Origin: 20CM-2-55-15 sp964633285
GTDB taxonomy: Bacteria > Acidobacteriota > Terriglobia > 20CM-2-55-15
Length of the DNA: 64,000 nucleotides
Direction of reading: 5' to 3'
NCBI GenBank assembly: GCA_964633285.1
Contig: CAZWGA010000006.1
Span: forward strand, 86,336-150,335
This document shows positions 25,673 through 33,882 of the stretch, piece after piece. The translations under genes were made by a program, and so were the position numbers. Position 1 is the first letter of the stretch. Every line of letters begins with the position of its first letter. The notes under the pieces are model-generated. The model was given only the letters and a program-made list of their open reading frames with translations, was not told the DNA's origin and ran no database searches.

Positions 25673-27577
25673 ATGAAACGCCTGCCGGAAAATCGGCCTA
25701 AGAAAAAGCTCGACCCCTCGCACATTTATCGGGATCTCAGGGAGTTGATGTGGCCAAGGCGCGGCCTCTTCGCGATTGGGCTCCTCCTCACGTTCATTAA
25801 TAGAGCTGCAAGCCTGGTCCTGCCGCGCTCGACAAAGTTTCTCATCGATGATGTCGTCCAGAAGCATCGGCAGGATCTGCTGATTCCCATTGCTGCGGCT
25901 GTCGGGGCTGCCGTTCTGATTCAAGCGGTCACTTCCTATGCTCTCATTCAACTCCTGAGCACCTCCGCACAACGTCTGATCGCAGATATGCGGATTAAAG
26001 TCCAGGTACACATCGGGCGACTGCCCGTGCGTTACTACGATGTGAACAAGACCGGGGCGCTTGTTTCGAGAATCATGTCGGATGTGGAAGGTGTGCGAAA
26101 TCTTGTGGGGACCGGTCTTGTGGATTTCGTGGGAGGAGTGTTCACTGCCATCATCGCTTTCGTATTCCTTCTGAAGACCAACGCGACGCTGACTTTTGTT
26201 GCTTTGGGATTCCTCCTGGTTTTCAGCCTTGTTCTACGCAGAGCATTCAAATCGATCCGGCCGATTTTTCGCGAGCGTGGAAAAATCAACGCCGAGGTGA
26301 CGGGCCGCCTCAACGAGTCCCTGGGTGGTGTACGGGTCGTGAAAGGCTTTCACGCAGAGGATCGCGAAGCGAAAGTTTTCGAGACCGGTGTGATGCGTCT
26401 CTTCGAGAACGTCCGCAAAACGCTTTTTGCGACTTCGGTTATCGGCCTGGCTTCAACCGTCCTGATGGGGGCGGTCAGCATTACCGTGATGATCGTCGGC
26501 GGGCGTCTGATGTTGAACAACAGCATGAGCCTTGGCGATTTCTTTTCGTTTACGCTGTTCCTGGGTTTTCTTGTCGCGCCGGTGTTTCAAATGGTCAGCA
26601 TCGGCACTCAGATTACAGAAGCGTTTGCCGGCCTCGATCGCATGCATGAAGTTTTGCAGGAGCAACCGGAAGACATCGATCCGGAAAGAACCGTGAGGCT
26701 CGGAACCATTAACGGTAACGTGCGCTTTGAGAATGTAGGCTTCGAATACGAACAGGGCAAGCCTGTGCTGCGGGATATATCTCTGGATGCCGTTCCCGGC
26801 ACCGTCACCGCGCTGGTGGGTTCATCGGGATCCGGCAAAAGCACTTTGATCGGCCTTGTCGCCGCATTCGCCAAGCCCGCCACGGGCCGTGTGTCGGTCG
26901 ATGATACGGATCTTTCGACGGTCCGTCTCGATTCGTATCGATCTCAACTGGGTGTCGTCCTTCAGGACAATTTCCTGTTCGATGGCACGATCAAAGAGAA
27001 CATTCTCTTCGGAAGACCCGAGGCTTCCGATGTTGAGGTTCAGGCAGCCTCGACAATCGCCCGGGTGGACGAGTTCGCATCGAAGTTCGAGCATGGACTC
27101 GATACCATCGTGGGTGAGCGCGGTGTGAAGTTGTCGGGAGGACAGCGCCAGCGCGTAGCGATCGCAAGGGCCATTCTGGCGGATCCACGTATCCTGATTC
27201 TCGACGAAGCCACATCAAGTCTCGATACGGAAAGTGAAGCGTTGATTCAACAGGGACTCGCGGCTCTCATGTCCGGCCGCACGACATTCGTCATCGCGCA
27301 TCGCCTCAGCACGATCCGGAGCGCGGATCAGATTCTGGTGCTCGAACACGGACAGATTGTCGAACGGGGCACTCACAGTCAGTTGCTCGCTTACGCAGGG
27401 CGATATTTTGATCTCTATACACGTCAGGCGGGTTTGGAAGCGAATCGTTTCATCAATCCCGGGGAAAAGGAGCTTGAAGGCGATGTCCAAAACGATGAAA
27501 AGCGAAAAGAAAGAAGAGAAAATCTTGGCGAAGTTGCGCGAGATCTGTTTGGCTTTACCCGAAGCTCACGAAGTTAA
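25673..27577 (+). CDS. ABC exporter, fused permease-ATPase
   Basis: Half-transporter of 634 residues, functional as a dimer in the inner membrane. Six transmembrane helices lie in about 30-320. The nucleotide-binding domain follows with Walker A VGSSGSGKST (about 380), Q-loop LGVVLQDNFLFDGTI, signature LSGGQRQRVAIARA (about 487), Walker B ILILDEATSSLD and switch His in VIAHRLSTIR. It resembles MsbA/LmrA-type multidrug or lipid exporters; the cargo is not evident. The charged C-terminal tail (NDEKRKERRENL) is encoded in the region that overlaps the next gene by 95 bp. It starts 12 bp after the PQQ gene. Confidence 0.9.
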   Translation: MKRLPENRPKKKLDPSHIYRDLRELMWPRRGLFAIGLLLTFINRAASLVLPRSTKFLIDDVVQKHRQDLLIPIAAAVGAAVLIQAVTSYALIQLLSTSAQRLIADMRIKVQVHIGRLPVRYYDVNKTGALVSRIMSDVEGVRNLVGTGLVDFVGGVFTAIIAFVFLLKTNATLTFVALGFLLVFSLVLRRAFKSIRPIFRERGKINAEVTGRLNESLGGVRVVKGFHAEDREAKVFETGVMRLFENVRKTLFATSVIGLASTVLMGAVSITVMIVGGRLMLNNSMSLGDFFSFTLFLGFLVAPVFQMVSIGTQITEAFAGLDRMHEVLQEQPEDIDPERTVRLGTINGNVRFENVGFEYEQGKPVLRDISLDAVPGTVTALVGSSGSGKSTLIGLVAAFAKPATGRVSVDDTDLSTVRLDSYRSQLGVVLQDNFLFDGTIKENILFGRPEASDVEVQAASTIARVDEFASKFEHGLDTIVGERGVKLSGGQRQRVAIARAILADPRILILDEATSSLDTESEALIQQGLAALMSGRTTFVIAHRLSTIRSADQILVLEHGQIVERGTHSQLLAYAGRYFDLYTRQAGLEANRFINPGEKELEGDVQNDEKRKERRENLGEVARDLFGFTRSSRS

Positions 27578-27845
27578 GACCTGGGGACATCCCACGTTCA
27601 AAGCCGGGACCAAAACATTTGCCGTGCTCGAACATTACAACGGCCATTTGTGTATTTGCTTCAAGGCAACGATGGCGCTCCAGCAACTTCTCGTCGAAGA
27701 TCCGAAATACTTCAAATCTCCCTATATCGGAAATCAGGGCTGGGTTTCGTTAATCGCGGACAGAACTCCGAAGTGGAATGAAGTTCGGCAGTTGATTCAT
27801 GGGAGTCATGGTCTCGTGTTCAAACCTCGATCGAGAAAGGCGTGA
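27483..27845 (+). CDS. MmcQ/YjbR family protein
   Basis: Small cytoplasmic protein of 120 residues with the MmcQ/YjbR double-wing fold. Diagnostic stretches are CLALPEAHEVKTWGHPTFKAGTK as spaced positions, then FAVLEHYNGHLCICFKA, YFKSPYIGNQGWVSL and WNEVRQLIHGSHGLV. Function is uncertain in the family (DNA-binding proposed). The ATG at 27483 follows AAGGAG and starts 95 bp inside the ABC exporter gene in a different frame; the ATG at 27495 would shorten this overlap only slightly. Its 3' end overlaps the convergent transporter gene by 26 bp. Confidence 0.85.
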   Translation: MSKTMKSEKKEEKILAKLREICLALPEAHEVKTWGHPTFKAGTKTFAVLEHYNGHLCICFKATMALQQLLVEDPKYFKSPYIGNQGWVSLIADRTPKWNEVRQLIHGSHGLVFKPRSRKA

Positions 27846-28509
27846 AGTCCGTATCGATGTCGTAATAGTCTTCCTGCTCGTGCCGTTTCAAGAAACCAAC
27901 CACCTGGTATGTGACCGGTGTAACGATTGCCTCCCATAAGACTTTGATCAGGTAGTTGCTCGTCATGACAGTCAGGAGCAGATGGTTGTCCCACACGTGA
28001 AAGAAAGCTACAGGATAAAACACGAGGGAATCCACGCCTTCTCCGACAATCGTTGAACCAATGGTCCGTGCCCACAAATGACGTCCCTTGGTTTGGATCT
28101 TCATTTTCGCCAGAACGTAAGAATTCGCGAACTCGCCCACAAAGAAAGCGGCGAGTGACGCAAACACGATTCTCGGTGTCTGCCCGAAGACTGTTACGTA
28201 TGCCGCCTGATCGTTCCATCCGGTTGCGGGCGGCAGCGTCACGACCACCCAACTCATGAACGACGCAAAGATAATCGCCCCAAAGCCGGCCCATACAACC
28301 TTTCGCGCGCGGGCGTAACCATAAACTTCGGTCAAGACATCATTGAAGATGTAGCTGATGGGGAAGAACAGGACTCCCGCTCCAAAGGTGAATCCCCATA
28401 CTGTGCAGACTTTGGCTGCTCCGATGACGTTGGAACAAAGCAGGATCGTCACAAACAACGCCATCACGAGGTCATAGTATTTATAAAGACGCCGGCGAAC
28501 CTGAGGCAT
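27820..28509 (-). CDS. Queuosine precursor transporter (YhhQ family)
   Basis: Inner-membrane importer of 229 residues for 7-cyano-7-deazaguanine/preQ1-type precursors of tRNA queuosine. Six hydrophobic helices and family stretches ISYIFNDVLTEVYGYARARKVVW, FVGEFANSYVLAKMK, STIVGEGVDSLVFYPVAFF and SNYLIKVLWEAIVTPVTY are present. The start ATG at 28509 is preferred; the frame opens at a GTG inside a hairpin element at 28532-28558. No queuosine biosynthesis gene is in the window, consistent with a salvage role. Confidence 0.92.
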   Translation of the reverse strand: MPQVRRRLYKYYDLVMALFVTILLCSNVIGAAKVCTVWGFTFGAGVLFFPISYIFNDVLTEVYGYARARKVVWAGFGAIIFASFMSWVVVTLPPATGWNDQAAYVTVFGQTPRIVFASLAAFFVGEFANSYVLAKMKIQTKGRHLWARTIGSTIVGEGVDSLVFYPVAFFHVWDNHLLLTVMTSNYLIKVLWEAIVTPVTYQVVGFLKRHEQEDYYDIDTDFTPFSIEV

Positions 28510-28531
28510 CGTGTACTCCGGAAGAGCAGGG

Positions 28532-28558
28532 GAATTCCAGGGACGCACCCTCGAATTC
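28532..28558. repeat. Short GAATTC-ended palindromic element
   Basis: The 27-bp imperfect palindrome starts GAATTCCAGGGACGCACCC and ends in a second GAATTC (28553-28558). It carries the same outer word as the copies at 37830 and 50279 but has no inner stem, so it looks like the minimal or collapsed form of the family. It lies upstream of the queuosine-precursor transporter. Confidence 0.7.
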
Positions 28559-28601
28559 TCCCTTCAGAAAAGGACGTATCGTAGCATGTTTGCGCGGGTC
28601 T

Positions 28602-29720
28602 TTATGCCGCGATGTCGCGCTTCAGTGAAATCAGCTTGAAGAGGTCGGAGCGCGTGAGGATGCCGACGAGCTTGCCTTTCTGCACCACGGGAGCTTTGCT
28701 GCAGTTCTGATTCATCAGAATGCGAAGAGCTTCGGTGGCATCCCGGTCGGGTTCGATAGTGCAATAGGTGGCGGGATCGGACAGGAATGTACCGATTTTG
28801 GTTGTGGGCCATTCTGACGCCGGAACTCCCTTGATGGATCGAACGTCGATCATCCCGATGAAACGGCCCAGTTCCTCGACCGGAAAAACCCGATAGTGAT
28901 AGTGAAAGACGTATGCGTTGACGAATTCCGAGATCGTCATCGAAGTGTTCACAGCGACGGGAGGTACCATGATCTCCCGAACCTTCATGTCCTGCAGCCC
29001 GAATCTCAGTTCAAAGGATTCGTATTCTTTTTCGGCCGAGCTCTTCAGGAAGAGTCCGATCAATACGAGCCAGACGCCGGGGACAATGTGCATCGATAGC
29101 GCGGAGAGAAGCCCCAGTGTCATAAGCGCCATCGCGAAAACCTGGCCGACTCGCGCAGCCGATTTCGTCGCTTCGCGCAGGCTGCCGCTGCGATACCAGA
29201 GAAATGCCCGCAATACACGTCCGCCATCGAGTGGAAAGCCCGGAATCAGATTGAAAACGGCCAGAAGAATATTGACGTAGGAAAGGTAATGAATCATTTC
29301 GACGGTAATACGATCCACGAATCTTCCCGCAAAATAAGCAAGACCGACGAATACGCCTCCGAGGCACAGACTTGTCAGCGGCCCTGCGATCGTTGTCAGA
29401 AACTCCGCATACGGACTGCTCGATTGCGTCTGCGCCATCTCCGACACGCCGCCAAAAATGAAGAGAGTGATTTGACGCACCGGAACACCCAGGCGCCGCG
29501 CCACCAGACAGTGACTCAATTCATGCATCAGAACGCAGCCGAACAGTGCCAGGGAACTAAGAGAACCAGCCAACCAATAGATGAAGGGCGGGTAATCCGG
29601 AACCTGAAGAGGGAAGTATCCGGCCGAAAGAGTCCATGCGAATAAAAAGAACGCGATAAACCAGGATTTATCAATGCGGACGCGAATTCCCCATATGGAG
29701 AATGCGTTGAATGCAGTCAC
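28602..29720 (-). CDS. Site-2 protease family (M50) with two CBS domains
   Basis: Polytopic zinc protease of 372 residues. HELSH at 66-70 supplies the zinc ligands and catalytic Glu, and the second block is NLIPGFPLDGGRVLR. Six hydrophobic segments precede about 130 residues forming a CBS pair (MKVREIMVPPVAVNTSMTI; APVVQKGKLVGILTRSDLFKLI), which usually senses adenine nucleotides. This is the SpoIVFB-like CBS class, distinct from the compact M50 protein at 3.6 kb. Substrate unknown. Confidence 0.92.
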   Translation of the reverse strand: MTAFNAFSIWGIRVRIDKSWFIAFFLFAWTLSAGYFPLQVPDYPPFIYWLAGSLSSLALFGCVLMHELSHCLVARRLGVPVRQITLFIFGGVSEMAQTQSSSPYAEFLTTIAGPLTSLCLGGVFVGLAYFAGRFVDRITVEMIHYLSYVNILLAVFNLIPGFPLDGGRVLRAFLWYRSGSLREATKSAARVGQVFAMALMTLGLLSALSMHIVPGVWLVLIGLFLKSSAEKEYESFELRFGLQDMKVREIMVPPVAVNTSMTISEFVNAYVFHYHYRVFPVEELGRFIGMIDVRSIKGVPASEWPTTKIGTFLSDPATYCTIEPDRDATEALRILMNQNCSKAPVVQKGKLVGILTRSDLFKLISLKRDIAA

Positions 29721-30076
29721 AGCAAGAGCCCCCGGTGAAGGTTATTGCATGCAGGGGACCATCGTCGGGGCTTTGTTTTTGACCGTACCGGCTGTCAGTT
29801 TTGTTTACGTTCGCACTTCTGTCCGATTCCGATCGATTTTCTACGTGTGGAATGAGGGTATTCCCGATTTTGTTCGGAGCCGGGATCGCGCTCCTCCGTC
29901 GGGTTTCTTTACGTTCTGGACTTGCCTTTGCGATGAGAACAGTCGCTTCGATAGGCCCTTAGTCCTGGCCTAACGTTGCCGCCTTCTTGGATTTACGGTT
30001 TGGAGGGAGGAGCCGCATCGGGAACGGCAGAGCGATTGCCATAAAGACTCCGATTCAATCGTTCCATGGAGGGAAT
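29721..30076. other. 356-bp intergenic region without a convincing gene
   Basis: This long spacer separates the divergent M50-CBS gene and the PEP-CTERM-like mini-gene. It contains small potential stems (for example GGAGC near 29876 with GCTCC near 29892) and a purine-rich stretch just before the mini-gene. No riboswitch or known RNA was recognised, and an open frame crossing it (29674-29973) has no protein-like features. It may hold promoters for both genes or a leader RNA. Confidence 0.5.
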
Positions 30077-30250
30077 ATGAAGCTTGGAAACATCCTAGGT
30101 TGTTTGATTGTGATGCTTGCTGTGGCGGCTACTACATTTGCCGGCGATAGCGTTCACGTTCCGGAGCCGGATCCCGCAACGTTGACGACCGTTGGTCTTG
30201 TGGTCGGCGGCTATTTGTACCGGGTTTTCAAGTATCGCAATAAGAAGTAA
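30077..30250 (+). CDS. 57-residue secreted mini-protein with PEP-CTERM-like anchor
   Basis: The ATG at 30077 follows GGAGGG. The product is a signal peptide (1-22, ending TTFAG), five residues, and then a C-terminal block with the PEP-CTERM layout: VPEPDPATL, a hydrophobic stretch TTVGLVVGGYLYRVF, and a basic end KYRNKK. In the canonical motif the anchor begins VPEPATL. The protein thus consists almost only of export and sorting signals. Exosortase/EpsH would be the processing enzyme; none is in the window. A strong terminator follows. The alternative is a small bitopic membrane protein. Confidence 0.65.
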   Translation: MKLGNILGCLIVMLAVAATTFAGDSVHVPEPDPATLTTVGLVVGGYLYRVFKYRNKK

Positions 30251-30281
30251 ATCGAAGTAGAATTGCCACCATTGTTTCGAC

Positions 30282-30317
30282 AGGGCACAAAGAACCGATA
30301 AAGTTTCTTTGTGCCCT
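30282..30317 (+). terminator. Rho-independent terminator
   Basis: AGGGCACAAAGAA (30282-30294) pairs perfectly over 13 bp with 30305-30317 across a 10-base loop and is followed by TGTTGTTT. It ends the PEP-CTERM-like mini-gene and lies 18 bp before the next start codon. Confidence 0.85.
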
Positions 30318-30335
30318 TGTTGTTTATGAATACCG

Positions 30336-31184
30336 ATGGCTGACTTCCTTTTGGCCCATGCGAGCCGGCTTTATAACTTCGAGTACTTCGGAGTGATCAT
30401 TCTCGTTTCGGGGCTTGAATGCGTAATTAGCCTTCGACCTGCCGTTGGTTCCCTCAAATTGCGATGGATCGGAAACATTGTCGTATTGATCTTGGGTGCT
30501 GTGACCGTGAAATTGGTCTTCCCGGTCGTCGGAATTGGCTTCGCCGGGCTGTGTGTGCAACGCGGCTGGGGCATACTGAATCACGTGACCGTGCCCGAGT
30601 GGCTCAAGGTTGTTGTTACCGTTGTTCTTTTGGACTTTGTTGCATATTGCCGGCATTACGCCGCACACCGTGTAGCAGTCTTGTGGAGGCTCCACCGCTT
30701 GCATCACACGGATGAAGATGTGGATTTCACGACAACCTTTCGATTTCATCCGATTGATGGCCTATGGATCACAACTGTCGAACTCGCTGCTATTGCAGCT
30801 CTTGGCGCGCCGCCTGTCGGCGTTTTTATCACCCAGCTTTTGAATACCGTTGTGGACTTCATGAGCCATGGCAGTGTGCGCGTGCCAGGAGGGATGGATC
30901 GCTTCCTGAGAAAATTCCTGGTCACACCATACATGCACCGCACTCATCATTCACAAGTCCTCCGCGAGAACAGTTCAAACGTCGGAAGTCTGTTTCCCTG
31001 GTGGGACCGTATGTTCGGCACTTACATCGATCAGCCGGAAATGGGACATGAACGAATGATTGCGGGCCTTCCGGAATTCACCGAACGAAAGCATCAGATG
31101 ATTCATTGGATGCTGGCCCAGCCCTTTCTGCGCGTGGCTCATTCGAAGGAGCCTTCACCGGCCGAGACCTATCCAATCAGTTGA
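30336..31184 (+). CDS. Fatty acid hydroxylase / sterol desaturase superfamily membrane protein
   Basis: Di-iron membrane oxygenase family, 282 residues. Histidine boxes are HYAAH, LHRLHHTDED, FHPID and MHRTHHSQVLRENSSNVGSLF. About four hydrophobic segments are seen, two before and two after the first boxes. Bacterial members hydroxylate or desaturate lipids, carotenoids or sterol-like compounds; the substrate is not evident. The last 16 bp overlap the end of convergent acnA. Confidence 0.88.
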   Translation: MADFLLAHASRLYNFEYFGVIILVSGLECVISLRPAVGSLKLRWIGNIVVLILGAVTVKLVFPVVGIGFAGLCVQRGWGILNHVTVPEWLKVVVTVVLLDFVAYCRHYAAHRVAVLWRLHRLHHTDEDVDFTTTFRFHPIDGLWITTVELAAIAALGAPPVGVFITQLLNTVVDFMSHGSVRVPGGMDRFLRKFLVTPYMHRTHHSQVLRENSSNVGSLFPWWDRMFGTYIDQPEMGHERMIAGLPEFTERKHQMIHWMLAQPFLRVAHSKEPSPAETYPIS

Positions 31185-33847
31185 CGCAGGACGTACTGAA
31201 GAATTCCTCCGTGGCGGTAATACTGAATTTCGTATGGTGTGTCGATGCGCACAACCGCCTCAAACTTTTTCTCTTTCCCGTCTTCCCCGCGAGCGCGGAT
31301 TGCCGCCCGCATTCCCGGTTGGATGCCCGCCGCGATTCCTTCGATGTCGAAAGTCTCAAAGCCGGTCAGCCCGAAGCTCGCTGCATTTTCTCCATCCTTG
31401 AACTGGAGCGGCAGCACACCCATACCGACGAGGTTGCTTCGATGAATGCGTTCGAAGCTTTCCGCCAGGACGGCCTGTACGCCCAGCAAGCGGGGACCCT
31501 TCGCGGCCCAGTCTCGAGACGAGCCTGAACCATATTCCTTTCCGGCGAGGATGAGCAGAGGCACACCATCCTTTTGATATTGCATAGCGGCATCATAGAT
31601 GGCCGTTTGTGACTTGTCCGGCAAATGCACGGTCCATCCGCCTTCAGTTCCCGGCGCCATTTGATTGCGTAACCGGATATTCGCAAACGCACCTCTCATC
31701 ATCACCTCATGGTTTCCCCGGCGCACGCCGTAGGAATTGAAATCCTTCGGCGCGACTCCATGAGCGATGAGGTATTTGCCCGCCGGGCTGTCCGGCTGAA
31801 TGGATCCGGCTGGAGAAATGTGATCGGTGGTGACCGAATCGCCCAGCACAGCAAGCACGCGCCCGCCGTGGATATCTTTCAAAGGCGGCGCCTGCCGCGG
31901 CATGTTTTCGAAAAAAGGCGGACGTTTCACGTAAGTTGAATGTTCGTCCCATGCGAAAAGCTCACCGGATGGAGCTTCCACGCCCTTCCACCGCTCATCG
32001 CCCTTGAGCGATTCTTCGTAGGCTTTGCGAAACATTTCGGCGCGCACGGAGGAACGAATGGCGTCGGATATTTCCTTTTGCGTGGGCCAGACATCGCGCA
32101 GATAGACGGGCTTCCCGCTCTTATCGTTTCCCAGCGGCTCGGTGTTGAGATCGATATCCATGGTTCCGGCCAGCGCATATGCGACAACAAGCGGTGGAGA
32201 TGCGAGATAGTTCGCGCGAACCAGCGGATTGATGCGCCCTTCGAAATTTCGATTGCCGCTGAGAACCGCAGCGACAACGAGACCGTTTTCCTTGACCGCA
32301 TTCGCAACGGGCTCCGGCAGAGGGCCGCTGTTGCCGATGCAGGTTGTGCAGCCGTATCCAACCACGTGAAAGCGAAGTTGCTCGAGATAAGAAATCAATC
32401 CGCTGTCCTTCAGATAATCCGAAACCACGCGCGAGCCAGGCGCCAGGCTTGTCTTGACCCATGGTTTGACGTTGAGGCCGCGATCGACTGCTTTTCTCGC
32501 GAGGATACCCGCAGCCATCATGACTCCTGGATTCGAAGTGTTCGTGCAACTCGTGATGGCCGCGATCACAACGGATCCGTGACCCACCGGGTATCGATTT
32601 CCGTTGTCCGCAACGGTGACGCTTGAAACATTCTTCGTCTGTTTGGCGAGCATTGCCGGCAACGCTTCTTCAAAAGCCTGTTTGGATTTTGCCAGCGGCA
32701 CTCGATCCTGAGGACGGCGAGGACCTGCAAGACTCGGTTCGACACTCGAAAGATCCAGTTGCAGCGTGTCGCTTAAAATCGGATCCGGCGTCGAGTCGGT
32801 GCGGAACAGCCCCTGGTATTTCGCATAAGCCTCGACAAGCTGCACGTGTTCCGGATCCCTTCCGCTCAGTCGCAGATAGTTCAACGTTTCGGAATCGATG
32901 GGAAAAAAACCGATCGTTGCGCCATATTCCGGCGCCATGTTTGCGATCGTTGCGCGATCCGCGAGGCTCAGGCTGGAAAGACCGGGGCCATAAAACTCGA
33001 CAAACTTGCCAACGACTCCTTTCGCCCTAAGCATTTGCGTCACCGTCAGTACAGCATCGGTTGCCGTTGCGCCTTCTTTGAGCTGGCCAAAGAGTTTGAA
33101 TCCGACGACCACCGGAATCAGCATCGACAGTGGCTGTCCAAGCATTGCGCCTTCGGCTTCGATTCCGCCGACACCCCATCCCACAACGCCGAGCCCGTTG
33201 ATCATTGTGGTATGCGAGTCGGTTCCCACCAGGGTGTCCGGGTAAGCGACGCTGCGTCCATTCTTTCTGTCGACGTAGACGGTCTTTGCGATGTATTCCA
33301 GATTGACCTGATGAACGATTCCGACATCGGGAGGAACCACACTGCAGTTTTGAAACGCCTTCTGTCCCCACTTCAGAAATACGTAGCGTTCACGGTTGCG
33401 CTCGAGTTCGCGGTCGGCATTAAAGGCGAACGCCCCGGGGGAGCCAAACTGATCCACCTGCACCGAGTGGTCGATGACCAGATCCACCTGCTGCAGCGGA
33501 TTGATTCTCTTCGGATCGCCGCCCATCTTTTTGATGACGTCGCGCAACCTCGCAAGATCTAAGATGGCCCGAACTCCCGTTAAACCCGTCCGCAAAACCC
33601 CCGCCAGGAGAAACGCGCTATTTTTATCCGAAGATTTTGCGCCCGCTGAATTCGCAACCGCGCGAACATCATCCGCGCTCACCGTTGATCCGTCTTCAAA
33701 CCGGAGAAGGTTTTCAAGCATCACCTTCAACGAAAACGGCAGCTTGGAAATGGCGCCGGCGCCGGCTTTTTCCGCATTTTCAAGAGAGAAATAATCGAAC
33801 GCGTTCGAGCCGGCCTTCAGCGTGGATTGCGAATTAAATGTATTCAT
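31169..33847 (-). CDS. acnA: Aconitate hydratase
   Basis: TCA-cycle enzyme interconverting citrate and isocitrate, 892 residues, as usual for AcnA/IRP-type aconitases. The [4Fe-4S] ligands are the Cys in ITSCTNTSNPGVM and the pair in YGCTTCIGNSGPLP. Other anchors are GTDSHTTMINGLGVVGWGVGGIEAE, the swivel-domain GSSRDWAAKGPRLLGV and SFERIHRSNLVGMGVLP. It could also act as an RNA-binding apo-protein, as homologues do. It follows the rubrerythrin-VIT1 gene by 35 bp on the same strand, linking an iron-sulfur enzyme with an iron/manganese transporter-like gene. Confidence 0.97.
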   Translation of the reverse strand: MNTFNSQSTLKAGSNAFDYFSLENAEKAGAGAISKLPFSLKVMLENLLRFEDGSTVSADDVRAVANSAGAKSSDKNSAFLLAGVLRTGLTGVRAILDLARLRDVIKKMGGDPKRINPLQQVDLVIDHSVQVDQFGSPGAFAFNADRELERNRERYVFLKWGQKAFQNCSVVPPDVGIVHQVNLEYIAKTVYVDRKNGRSVAYPDTLVGTDSHTTMINGLGVVGWGVGGIEAEGAMLGQPLSMLIPVVVGFKLFGQLKEGATATDAVLTVTQMLRAKGVVGKFVEFYGPGLSSLSLADRATIANMAPEYGATIGFFPIDSETLNYLRLSGRDPEHVQLVEAYAKYQGLFRTDSTPDPILSDTLQLDLSSVEPSLAGPRRPQDRVPLAKSKQAFEEALPAMLAKQTKNVSSVTVADNGNRYPVGHGSVVIAAITSCTNTSNPGVMMAAGILARKAVDRGLNVKPWVKTSLAPGSRVVSDYLKDSGLISYLEQLRFHVVGYGCTTCIGNSGPLPEPVANAVKENGLVVAAVLSGNRNFEGRINPLVRANYLASPPLVVAYALAGTMDIDLNTEPLGNDKSGKPVYLRDVWPTQKEISDAIRSSVRAEMFRKAYEESLKGDERWKGVEAPSGELFAWDEHSTYVKRPPFFENMPRQAPPLKDIHGGRVLAVLGDSVTTDHISPAGSIQPDSPAGKYLIAHGVAPKDFNSYGVRRGNHEVMMRGAFANIRLRNQMAPGTEGGWTVHLPDKSQTAIYDAAMQYQKDGVPLLILAGKEYGSGSSRDWAAKGPRLLGVQAVLAESFERIHRSNLVGMGVLPLQFKDGENAASFGLTGFETFDIEGIAAGIQPGMRAAIRARGEDGKEKKFEAVVRIDTPYEIQYYRHGGILQYVLRQLIG

Positions 33848-33882
33848 GATCCAAAGATTCTAACACCGGGAGAGGGCCGAAG

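Noticed and set aside
29674..29973. 99-codon frame in the gap before the PEP-CTERM-like gene
   Set aside because: It starts inside the M50 gene on the other strand, has a low-quality composition and no ribosome site.
29876..30076. Possible riboswitch before the mini-protein
   Set aside because: I compared it by eye with cyclic-di-GMP, molybdenum cofactor and fluoride consensus words and found no match; left as unassigned spacer.
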